A DNA stretch of 64,000 nucleotides from contig CM058234.1 in the NCBI GenBank assembly GCA_030180135.1, positions 5,267,543-5,331,542 on the forward strand. The letters run 5' to 3'. The notes below the pieces were generated by a model. The model ran no database searches. It saw only the letters and a list, made by a program, of their open reading frames with translations, and was not told the DNA's origin. The position numbers were made by a program, and so were the translations under genes. Positions 22,346 through 32,802 of this stretch are shown piece by piece (positions within the stretch are counted from its first letter, which is position 1; the number at the start of each line of letters is the position of its first letter). This DNA is from Orychophragmus violaceus. Taxonomy: Eukaryota; Streptophyta; Magnoliopsida; Brassicales; Brassicaceae.

Positions 22346-25127
22346 AATAATCCTTTCGAACCAGATCCATTACCTAATAGACCAGATCCATTACCTATCT
22401 TCAAACCAGATCCATTATTCTCTTCTCATGCTCGTCTATCTTCAAACCAGATCCATTACCTAATGGACTAAGCTGGCCGTAGGATTGATAACATAGATGA
22501 GATGCAGACACATTGTGTGAGTTTCTTCACCGAGCTATTTGGGAACACTTCTACCTCTTTGTCGCAGGAGAGTAGAGACTGTATTCACTCCCTATCTCAC
22601 TTTAAGTGCGACAACGATATGCACACTCTTCTGGAAGCGCCAGTTACTGACTCTGAGATAAAGGCCGAATTCTTTGCTCTTCCCATGAACAAATCACCAG
22701 GGCCTGATGGATACACAGCAGAGTTCTATAAAACTATGTGGAGTGTCATTGGACAAGAGCTCACGGCAGCAGTAAGAGAGTTCTTCGTCTCGGGTCAGCT
22801 CCTTCAGCAATGGAATAGTACGGCTATCACTTTGGTCCCTAAGAAGCCAAATGCGGATTGTATTACAGATTTCATATCCATATCTTGCTGCAACGTATTG
22901 TATAAGGTCATCTCGAAAATACTTTCCCGCGGTTGGAACTTATTCTACCCCATTGGATCTCTCCTTCACAGTCTGCATTTGTTAAAGGGAGACTGCTCTC
23001 GGAGAATGTTCTGTTAGCTACTGAGCTTGTCCAGGGGTTTGGTCAGAAGAACATATCCAGTCGGGGGGTCTTAAAAGTGGATCTCAGGAAAGCTTTTGAC
23101 ACTGTTGGCTGGGAATTTGTGATAGAGGTCATGAAGGCAGCAAATATACCGCAGAGATACGTTGATTGGGTCAAGCAGTGTATCACGCGTACTAGCTTCT
23201 CCATCAACATAAATGGCAGCCTTTGCGGCCACTTCCATGGAACAAGGGGGCTGAGGCAGGGGAGCCCCTTATCCCCCTCCCTCTTTGTTATAGCAATGGA
23301 TGTGTTATCTCGGCTGTTAGAGAGCAAGTTTACTAGCTCCACAATCGGTTATCACCCTAAAGCAAAGGATATGAGAGTCTCTAGCCTTGCCTTCGCGGAC
23401 GACCTAATGATCTTCTATGATGGTAAGCCTTCCTCCCTCCTCGGCATCACTTCTACTCTCGATGAGTTACGTGCCCTCTCTGGTCTGGAGATGAATAGGG
23501 AAAAATCAGGGGTCTACACAGCTGGTCTGACCACCATTGAGGATGAGGAAACAGCTGCTTTTGGTTTTGTTAATGGCACCTTCCCATTCAGGTACCTTGG
23601 GCTGCCATTGTTGCACCACAAACTTCGCAAAGCAGATTACTCACCTCTACTTAACCAGCTGTCAAGCCGCTTCAATCACTGGGCAACAAGGTCCCTCTCC
23701 TTTGCTGGTAGGCTCCTGTTGCTATCCTCTGTTATATACAGTACTTTGAACTTTTGGATGTCTGCCTTTTCTCTCCCAAGTTGTTGCTTAAAGCAGATTG
23801 AACAGATGTGTAACCGGTTCCTTTGGACGGGTGATACGACAAAAAAGGAGGGATTAAGGTATCTTGGCAACAAGTCTGTCTCCCCAAAGCTGAAGGAGGA
23901 TTGGGCATGCGACACTTCCGGACCTGGAACCGCACACTAAACCTTCGCCTCATCTGGTTGTTATTTACCAACCGAGCTTCCTTATGGGTTGCTTGGAACC
24001 AGCACCATAGGCTGAACCGCGTAAGTTTCTGGAATGCTAGTCCAGATAATCACTCTTGGATATGGAAAATGCTTCTTGCTTTGCGACCACTGGCCAAAAG
24101 GTTCCTGAGGTGTAATATTGGAAATGGCAGGGCTGCTAGCTACTGGTTTGATCATTGGTGCAGACTAGGCCCTCTTATTGACCATGTGGGTACCTCTGGC
24201 CCTCGGCTTATGGGAATCCCTGATAATGCGGTTGTTGCTGAGAGTATAGGCCATAATGGCTGGCTCCTCCCCTCTCATCGGACTAGAAACACTGCCTTAG
24301 CCGAGCTCAGGAATGTGCTGTTAGCAACTTCTCCTCCTAGCTCCACGGTTGGTGACCACTACCATTGGTTCATTGAGGGTTCTACTGAATCAAATTTCAC
24401 TACCAAGCACACTTGGGAACAACTCAGACCTTCCAGCCCTTCAAAACAATGGGCTAAGGTGATCTGGTATAAGGGCTGCATTCCAAAGCATGCTTTTACC
24501 TCTTGGGTCGCCCACCTTGACCGCCTACCCGTTAGAGATCGCCTCTCCTCTTGGGGTATGAACACTACTTCCAACTGCTGCATTTGCGACAGAGACACTG
24601 AGACCAGGGATCACCTCATGCTTCAGTGTGACTACAGCCTCCAGATCTGGCACAAGGTTCTCTCTCGGCTTGGTCATCCCAACCTTTCCTTTGCTTCTTG
24701 GGATGCTATGATTGCTTGGCTTTCAAGCACCTCTGGCTCTCCAAGTACCACTCTTAATTGCCTTGCCATTCAGACCACGATCTACCATATCTGGAAAGAG
24801 AGAAACAACAGGTTGCACACCTCGACCTCGACTCCCTATTTGACTATCTTCAAGCAAATTGATCGCTGCGTAAAGGATATCATCCTTGCTCGTCTGAACC
24901 GGAAGAAATTCCGCCACCTTCTCTCCATTTGGTTCACATATGAGTAGTCTTCTTTGTGGGCCGGACAGCTAAATCCTTCACTTGTTCTAATTTAGGCTTT
25001 TTCCACTTTTTTGGGCCTTTATGAAACTCTCTATGCTCCGCCGAGCAAACTGTATTCACAAACCTTTTTTCCATTTTGGTAAATAAAATTCACATTTTAT
25101 CAAAAAAACAAATAATCCTTTCGAACG
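22346..25127 (+). mobile_element. 5'-truncated L1-type LINE with 16-bp target duplication
   Basis: AATAATCCTTTCGAAC at 22346-22361 and 25112-25127 bracket the element exactly. It starts with a jumble of short repeats (CCAGATCCATTACCTA, several times in 22361-22462). It then runs through reverse transcriptase coding sequence and ends in an A-rich tail around 25104-25111. The endonuclease and ORF1 regions are absent. Long perfect target duplications and a 3' A tail are the hallmark of target-primed reverse transcription. Confidence 0.85.
22502..24947 (+). pseudogene. LINE reverse transcriptase (ORF2) remnant, two frameshifts
   Basis: Three overlapping open frames make up one broken ORF2: 22502-23017, 22933-23940 and 23901-24947. 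The first holds the RT N-terminus (MNKSPGPDGYTAEFYK). The second holds the RT core (VDLRKAFDTVGWEF, GLRQGSPLSPSLFVIAMD and the catalytic FADDL near 23391). The third holds the zf-RVT C-terminal zinc motif (CCICDRDTETRDHLMLQC). Frame changes fall near 22.93 kb and 23.9 kb. The endonuclease domain is missing because of the 5' truncation, so the copy is dead. Confidence 0.9.
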
Positions 25128-25402
25128 CGGATGAGAGCTAAGGCGGATCACAAAACTAAAGCCAAACTAGAAGCGTCAAACCAGAATAGAGCTCACTCAA
25201 TCATTTTCAAAAAAAAAAAAAAAACACCACCAAGGTGGATCACTTTCAAGATTCTAGGTTTTTCAGTCCATAAAAACCAATACTTGATAATATGTGTGAA
25301 ATAAAACATAAATCATTTTTTTCTATACAGAGACCAAAACTGACCGTGTGAGTTATTCATGTTGTTGGGTAAACCAACTATGATGTAAATGTAAGTTAAT
25401 TA

Positions 25403-25765
25403 TATAATATAGGGCAAATCGTATTAATAGCACAAAAACATGACTTGTCAAAAATATAGCACCAAGGAAGAAAAATTATAAAAATAGCACAATTAGCCCT
25501 AACCCTAAATCTTAAATACTAAACCCTAAACCCTAAATACTAAACACTAACCTTGAATAATAAACCCTAAACCATAAATACTAAACCCTAAACCCTAAAT
25601 AATAAACCATAAACCCTAAATAATTAACCCTAAACCCTAAATTATATAATGCTATAAAAATCTTTGTAATTAAAATAATGCTAAAAATGTGAATTATTTT
25701 CCTTGGTGCTATATTTATGATAAGGTATGTTTTTGTGCTATTTTATGACTTTTCTCTATAATATA
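25403..25765. mobile_element. Mutator-like (MULE) MITE with telomere-like interior
   Basis: The body is 25412-25756 (345 bp). The 9-bp target duplication TATAATATA lies at 25403-25411 and 25757-25765. The terminal inverted repeats extend about 65 bp: left GGGCAAATCGTATTAATAG and right, in reverse, GAGAAAAGTCATAAAATAG, both followed by CACAAAAACAT and later ATATAGCACCAAGG. The middle is a run of degenerate CCCTAAA-type units (25496-25650). Nine-base duplications and long inverted repeats are typical of Mutator-like elements. There is no coding capacity. Confidence 0.8.
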
Positions 25766-26360
25766 TAGACCAACATTACCACATATCATGGTCCAAACTA
25801 ACATTTCGATTTGCAATCTAATTATCACATCAAACCCCATTCAATCTTAGAGACATGAGTTGCCATTTAGTAATTAAATTAACACATTAAAGATTTAGGC
25901 ATATACTGTATAATTAAGTTCGTTAATTAATAAACATCGTGATCTTAAATTTATTGTCACACTAGTGTTTTGTTTCTTTTCCTGATGACATAATTTGGCT
26001 TTATATATCCATCATGACACTATTTATGCGCAAAACGGACCACATGTTCATGAAGAACATTTCATGTTCACTGTTGCAGCTGTAATGTTGTTTTTCGGCA
26101 ATATATGCAAGTTTATAAACATGAGTACTATTTTCACCAGTAACATCGTCTACACTGACTTCGACCTCTTCTTTAATTCGACCACCCGGTTAGTTATGTT
26201 AAACACATTCCCATCAATTAAATATGGTCACCAGTCATACTCATGTCATTGACCATAATTCACTTTAAAGGACTAGATGTAATAGAAAAAAAAAACGAAA
26301 ATAAATAAATAAATATATATAGTAAAATCAACATATACTTGGAAATAAAGTTTTACATAT
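25766..26360. other. AT-rich spacer
   Basis: No gene, RNA or repeat is recognisable. The 85-codon ORF at 25995 shows no family features. Confidence 0.5.
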
Positions 26361-26688
26361 ATGATCATGGGAAATAATGGTTGTTGGACTTGGTAGTTCT
26401 CAGGGTGGTTCGGTATTAGTTTTTTTAGGCTCCGGTCCGTTTTAAGTTTTATTCTTGCTTTGTCTGTTTTTCATAAATCTTTGTCTCTGAAAAGTTGTGT
26501 TTTTCACCCGTTTTTGTCTCTCTTTTTTGGGTTTTGGTTTTGTTATATTGAATGGGTTGTTGTATTGAATGGGCCAGTACTTGTATCTTGAATGGTCGAG
26601 TTGTTGTATGATGGAGTTGTAAGGGAAGAGTTGTTTAAACTTTTTCGATCAAATAAATTTCTGTGTTAAAAAATGATCATGGGAAATA
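26361..26688 (+). mobile_element. Strongly 5'-truncated LINE/retroposon with 16-bp target duplication
   Basis: ATGATCATGGGAAATA occurs at 26361-26376 and 26673-26688. The 296-bp body between them is T/G-rich and non-coding and ends CTGTGTTAAAAA. This fits a LINE 3' untranslated region reverse-transcribed in place. The family is unknown. Confidence 0.75.
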
Positions 26689-26707
26689 CCTAATTTCAGC
26701 ATATAAT

Positions 26708-26750
26708 AATAATGGATATAATATTATTTTGTCAAAATAATGGATATAAT
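26708..26750 (-). mobile_element. Micro-insertion with 15-bp direct repeats
   Basis: AATAATGGATATAAT occurs at 26708-26722 and 26736-26750, with 13 bases between them (ATTATTTTGTCAA). In reverse the insert reads TTGACAAAATAAT, the same TTGAC-plus-A motif as the insertions at 41819 and 46713. The A-rich context leaves the borders ambiguous by a base or two. Confidence 0.5.
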
Positions 26751-27174
26751 CTTACTATGTAACTAGAAAAACATTCTTATGAATTGACAAATAATGGGTC
26801 TTAGTAGGTGAGAGTAAAACTCATACTGAGTAGAATTTCAACACTAACACTTCGGCCCTTGTACAAGAGACTGGGCCCTCCCGAGCCACACCTTGTGACT
26901 ATTTGCATCTGTGTTTCTGTATATATAGAGAGAGATATAGAAGGAGAGAAAGCCATCAGCATGGTGCTATGCCCCTCTTTGTGCTTAGGTTTTATTTTGG
27001 ATGTGACGTTTTATGTATATATGATAAAATTAAAACTTATGTGTCGGGTCATGACATCATTTATTCTATATAGAAGAACATTTATATTGCATGTGATGCC
27101 TCTCTTTTGAAACAGTAGTATCTATACTACGACTAAAGGTTTAAATAGTGATTCTGCTTGCTGAGGTTGAAATG
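26751..27174. other. Spacer without recognisable gene
   Basis: An open frame of 100 codons (26808-27110) lies here but shows no known motif or supporting context. Confidence 0.4.
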
Positions 27175-27451
27175 TTAGAGCATCCCCAATGGTGTAACCC
27201 ATTCGGGTTCTTAAAAAAAAAAAATTTAATATTTTTTTATTTTTTTTTCCAGATCCTAAAAAAAAAAAAAAAAATTATTAAAAAAATAAGGACCAATCGT
27301 TACACGTCACGTGGCGTGAACAGTGTAAGGATCTGTCCTTATATAAGAATTTTAAAGATCTGTATCTTAACTGTGCTGTGGGGCCCACATAATATTTTAT
27401 AATTTTTTTAAGAACCCCACAGCTTAAAAACCCCCATAGTTCTTGGTCTTA
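27175..27451. mobile_element. Harbinger/Tourist-type MITE with TTA duplication
   Basis: TTA at 27175-27177 and 27449-27451 flank a 271-bp body. The left end GAGCATCCCCAATGG and the right end in reverse GACCAAGAACTATGGGGG are imperfect inverted repeats with subterminal TTCTTAA. The middle contains CACGTCACGTGGCGTGAACAG, similar in type to the middle of the MITE at 48391. It is non-coding. Confidence 0.65.
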
Positions 27452-28054
27452 GAACCTCAATAAATACATATATACATATATATCGATACTATGACTAAAG
27501 GTTTAAATATTATATATATTATATATTTAAATGATATATTACGGTCTAAATACCTTTTTGGTGTTAATGGAGCTTAATCCTTGGGTCCGCAGTGAAGACA
27601 CAAATGACGGTAACGGATGCTGATCGGCATGTGTATAACGGCATTCATTAAAAGATATTTTGGGTATTTTTAAATTAACTTTTACTCGTTTGCCTTATAG
27701 TTTCTCTTTGTTTTTTTTGTTTATATAATCAAGGTCATTTTAAACTGAAATCTACACTAATTTTTGAAGCCGATTAAATTTTTTAGTTTTTTGCCATTTG
27801 AAACGTCTACGGATGATCAAATATAATGGTTAGATAATTCTACGTTTGAGTGAAATTAATCTCTAACTTATATCAATGTCAATTCTACGTTTGAGTGAAA
27901 TTAATTTCTAACTTATATCAATACGCCAATTCTAAATAACTAGAACCATTAATCCATAACCGTTTGGTTAAAATTTCATTTTTTATGTAGATTGTAAAGA
28001 AGTTATAAGTTTTAACATTTCTTTTGTTATAGTGACATATATTGCAGTGAAAAG
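27452..28054. repeat. AT-rich spacer with a 45-bp tandem duplication
   Basis: AATTCTACGTTTGAGTGAAA and the following bases start at 27836 and again at 27881. The rest is featureless AT-rich sequence. Confidence 0.7.
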
Positions 28055-28199
28055 TGGATATATATTTTTTTTTTTTTTTTTTGATAATCCAGGGAGGATC
28101 CCAGACCGAGGTCCAGACTAATCTCCCTGAGTCCAGTCATACCGCAGGCCAGCTTCACCTGGGAGGGTTTTCCCTGGGCCTTAGGCAAAATGGATATAT
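28055..28199 (-). mobile_element. 5'-truncated copy of the same SINE family as 42777-43026
   Basis: A T run (poly(A) in reverse) at 28066-28082 is followed by sequence closely matching the 3' part of the SINE at 42795-43006, including ATCCAGGG, TCCCAGACC, GTCCAGACTAAT, CTTCACCTGGGA and GGGCCTTAGGC. The tRNA-like head is missing. The short repeat TGGATATAT at 28055-28063 and 28191-28199 is a plausible target duplication. Confidence 0.75.
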
Positions 28200-28874
28200 T
28201 CTTTGTCAATCGTATACATTCAAATTTTACAAAATGATTGATATGATCAAGCGCTCTAATCTAATTCTGGAGCTTCGTTATAAAAACATAATCACTATTA
28301 TAAAAATATACTAACTATAAATTTTACAATTAAAATTTTCAAAACTGTTTTGATACTTTGATATAACTATTTTGGAAAATTTATATATTCTACTTTTTAT
28401 AATCATTATTTTACTTTGTTTTTTTTTTTCGTTTGTTTGTTTTTTCTGCATTGCTCATATTTGTTATATTCGTTCTATTTGTTTTTATGTTCACGATTCT
28501 TTCCATTATAAATTTGGACCCTAAGACAACTGTACCGGTTAATGTATAAATAATATAATATGTTGGTGGGGACATTGTGGAAGATAAATAAATAGTAAGC
28601 TGCTAATTTTGTGGACAATTCAAACTTAAAGGAAGTGTACCCTAAACTCTAGGCTTCACCTAATGTATATATTACCTATTCTTTTGATACTACTATTATG
28701 CTTATATACATATACACGATTGCACACACAACACTCATGATAATCTAGTAATTATTTACATAATTTGTTATAATAGATAGGAGCGTATTTTATTGTTTAA
28801 GCTCATCATATATATGTGTTAAGCACATCATATTAGTATTTAATATAATCGTGTTGCTATATATAAAAACATGG
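28200..28874. other. AT-rich spacer
   Basis: Nothing recognisable beyond A/T-rich sequence. Confidence 0.5.
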
Positions 28875-29433
28875 CAGCTAGACCTGGGCGTTCGGGTACC
28901 CGTTCGGGTTCGGTTCGGGTCTTTCGGGTTTTCGGGTTTTCGGGTCTGAGATATAAAACCCATTCGGGTATTTTAGAATTTTGGTTCGGGTTCGGTTCGG
29001 TTCCATTCGGGTTCGGTTCGGGTTCGGATACCCGAAAAACATAAAACAAAAATAAAAAATAGTTATATTTAAAAAAAATTCTTAAAATTTTGATAAATAT
29101 AACAAAACCCTTCATATATTTTGTTTATTTTTGATAATTTAGTTATTTTAGACTAAAAACAACTAATATATTTAAGTTTATAATTATAATTTTGGATTAT
29201 TTTGTTATATTAGGTCTAAATATAATTAATATTTTAGGTATATAATTGTAATTCGGATATTTCGGGTACCCATTCGGTTCTCGGTTCGGGTCGGATTCGG
29301 GTTCGGTTCTTCGGATATAGGAGTTTAGGACCCGTTCGGATATTTTATCGTTTCGGGTTCGGGTTCGGTTCTACTTTTTCGGTTCGGATTTGGTTCGGTA
29401 TTTCGGGTCCGGATATTATGCCCAGCCCAGCTA
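28875..29433. mobile_element. TTCGGG-rich non-autonomous element bounded by CTGGGC...GCCCAG
   Basis: The ends are GACCTGGGC (28881) and GCCCAGCC (to 29427), with CAGCTA on both sides (28875-28880 and 29428-29433). Both flanks inside are built from many TTCGGG and TTCGGTTCGG words on the plus strand, around an AT-rich core. The end words resemble those of the element at 42063-42690. The class is unknown; a DNA-transposon derivative is a guess from the inverted CTGGGC ends. Confidence 0.5.
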
Positions 29434-32400
29434 TGTTGTTAAAACATTCAACTTTCTCTATTTTTCCTTTAAAGCAAAAGGGTGAATATGTAATAAAACG
29501 GAAGAAAGAAAATGAGTGCAGCATTCAAATAAAGTTTAAATAAAATCTTTAGACCACCTTTTCTTTGTTCGGTGGGTACACAAACGAAAAAAATTAGTGA
29601 AATTCAATAAAGCAAGAAAGAATTGTTCCAATGATCGAAACGTTAATAAAAAGAAGGAATTGCAAAAATATATAAATCTAAACTCAACTAGTTCAATGAT
29701 TTAAGTATAAATTTTGTAGATTTTATCAAAATTGTTTCATTTTCCTCTATTTGTTTCAACAGTTGTAATTCGATGAATGTTATATCTTGTAAATTTTCTA
29801 TAATATCAATATATTGGTTTGCCTGGAAAAAAAATTGTATATTTATATGCTTTATATGTTTTTTATATTTTTTGTCATGCATCACTATATTCCATATATG
29901 TTTTATTACCACGAAAATTCTAAATTTTATAATCTCTTACCTGTTCATAATCAGACCTTAAAAATTCCAATTTAAACAATAAAAAATGAGATTTGAATTT
30001 GAACCATAAAAACCTAACTCTTCATTATCACTAGACCACAAACAATTAGTCATTATATTCCATGCATTATCTTGTAGAATAGTTTGAGTTGTTATGGTGG
30101 TATTCATAGTCAATGGAAACTCCATAATCTAATCATTTTGTTTACTGGTTAAGAAAAGGTTAATTTTCCTGGATATACAAACTTGGTCATGTCAGCATGG
30201 CCGACCATGGGGCATAGCTGGAATAAACATTAACATCGGTCTCTAAATTTTTCAGAACAAATATATATGTTTTATAACTCTCAAATTATTAAAAAGAATT
30301 ATTAAAATTTACATTAAAATGTTAATAACCTCTAAAATCTCGGACCAGTCTTCCATGTCATAATATATTTGAGAACAGCATACATTATCTTAATGTTATG
30401 TGTCCTTTAGTTCCTTAGTTTGATTCTCGCTTGAAGAGGATAAGTTTGCGAGGAGGCCAGATATATATATATATATATGTGTGTGTGAGTTTTGACTCCT
30501 AATTTCTCGTCTAACCTTGATAATATTAAAATTATGTTAAATTACAATCTAAAAAATCTTGATTGTCCAGATGTTTTATTTTTTATTTTTGTGGGTTACA
30601 TTCTCTATAACATCGTATCACTTTCAAGAACTGATGTTGACTTGGAACAAGCTAAATTTTAGATTTACCAATCAAAAACGAAATAGACGAATGCATTTGA
30701 TAAATAGAGTCAAATTTATTAACTAGCGTCATATATTTATCATTCAAAATGATTCCCTTAAACTTTTTTTCTAAACATAAACTTGACTTTATTTTTCAGA
30801 TTATAAACAAATAGAAACTCGGGTCTCCTGCGTTCTTTTCTTCAAATTTTACAAAACTTTACTTTTGTAATACACAACACTTTTTCATAATTCATATTTC
30901 AACAACTTTCTATGCATTGTTACCATCAATTATATCACTATTTCGAAAATCCACCGTACTAAACTAAACTATGGTTTACCCAAAATCCAAGAAACTGATC
31001 GGTTCAAAGATGAAAATCCTCGATATGGGTCTACTCATCCGTAGCTCAGTAATAAATGAAATGGTGAAAATGAAGCGAAAATATAAAATCGTTATGAGTA
31101 TTGGGTTTGGGGAAGAAAGAGTCAATGTTAGTGAAACATGCTACCATTTTTGCCGATCAGGACTTCGATATGAGTGGGATGAAACCATAAATACAATGCT
31201 AGATCATCTAAATATTTGGGTTAATGTATCATTGATCTTTAAAACCAAGAATTGTGAAAAAGAAAATAAGTAAATACTATTTGAAAAAAAAAGGAACAAA
31301 ATGATTGACCAAATTTACGAGGAGGGGGGGAGACTTTCGAGACAGCACGAGGGGCAATCTCACGAGTTCAGACGTCGTCATTGTTCTCCACTCTTCGTGC
31401 TTTGTGTGTTTCCTCCAAACATCATTAATGCCTCTTCATCTTTTTCTTTAATATTTGATGTGCTACTAAGATGATGAATGGTATACCAGTTATTCACGTT
31501 TTCATATTTTGAAAATGTGATTCCACTATTTTTTACCATTTGTAACATTCATTATTTATTTTTATGTTTTCACGTTTTTGAAAAGTGATTCTGCTATATA
31601 TAAATAGTGTTTTAAAGATATAACCAAAAAAAAACAAACGTGGTTAATCTACTAAAATTATTTTTTCAGCGTTTTATAATTTTTCTGCATAAATTTAATT
31701 CAGTTCAGTTCGTTCCGCCAATAATTATTAAATTATTCCGTTATTCTACTATTCAACTGACATACCAGTCAAACCCTAAAAATTGTTGTCAAGCGACTCA
31801 AATCAAAATGAGTTGAAGAAAAAGATAATTAATAACCCTTCCTTATTTGCTGTCGAATAGGGTTTTATTTTCTTGTTAAAAATCTCTACATGATTGAATA
31901 TGATCTAAACAGCCATATGTTTAGGTTATACAATATTTTCTTAGCCGGGATGGACAAATTCTTACGAGGTTTATCGTGTTTTTAGGATAAAGATATTACG
32001 AAGATTTATATTAACACGGATTACTCAAATTTGGTAGAAATATTTGAGGATTCGGAGAACCGGTAGATGCGGTTATCAATTTAAAACAAATGTTTGAAAT
32101 ATTTTACTTTTACTCATGTTCTTCACCGATTAAATGTTCAAATTGATTCTTCATCGCATACGAAGTATTTCATTCTCCCACATAAACTAGATAGTTTTTG
32201 CTAAAACGTAAATTTCTATTGAATGGAAAGAGTTTACATCTAATTAAACACTTAAGGCATTTGCTTCTCTGGCAAAAAGATAAAAACAGAGAGGGCAATA
32301 AACCAGATAGTTTTGGTAGTAAATATTCACATGACAAAATTTTCATCGTACAAGACATGATTTAATAATTTGGGATGAAAGCCAAAAAATTGTCCAATAA

Positions 32401-32802
32401 ATTAGGTTTGATGATTAGAAAAAATTTCCATTTGACTACAAAATTTTGATTATAATTCAGTCCACAACTAGATTAGGACTTCTATCCAATAGCTTTCAGG
32501 ACACAATCCAAAACCGACACCAAGTTATTTAAGAAAATAAAAGATACCAAACAATTAGGTAAAAATAAATACAAACAAAGTGGGCTAATGCAAGTAAAAC
32601 ACATCGAATCAGATCAAAAAGTCACTAAAAATGCAGCTCTTGCCCTCCAAACGTTCTCTCAATATGTCGGCAGAGATACATCTATCCTTCATAGGAAAAC
32701 AAAGTCTAAAATATAATTTTAAAAACTACAGATTAGACAAAATTGGACAGTAGCTTCCACCTTAGGATTTGACAGACAAATCAAGTCTTGATGATATTCA
32801 TC
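29434..32802. other. AT-rich spacer, including the 3' flank of NRPA1
   Basis: No gene is supported. A TA run lies near 30461-30478. The 3' untranslated region of NRPA1 must occupy the right end, but its polyadenylation site cannot be placed. A 100-codon ORF at 30971-31273 lacks any recognisable domain. Confidence 0.5.

Larger units (their letters stand above)
21978..25260 (-). mobile_element. Older minus-strand retroelement fragment (5'-truncated LINE-like), split by a younger LINE
   Basis: AAGATTCTAAGTT at 21978-21990 and AAGATTCTAGGTT at 25248-25260 are near-identical direct repeats. Directly inside the left copy is a T run followed by GAAC, i.e. the poly(A) end of a minus-strand retroelement. 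Without the younger LINE (22346-25127) its body is about 490 bp and non-coding, resembling a LINE 3' untranslated region. The class is inferred from the poly(A) tail and target duplication. Confidence 0.55.

Noticed and set aside
25496..25650. Interstitial telomere array
   Set aside because: The CCCTAAA units are degenerate and lie inside the long inverted repeats of a MITE with a 9-bp duplication, so chromosome-end fusion is not needed.
30971..31273. 100-codon plus-strand ORF as a small gene
   Set aside because: No recognisable domain, no splice or promoter support, and typical of open frames expected by chance in a long spacer.
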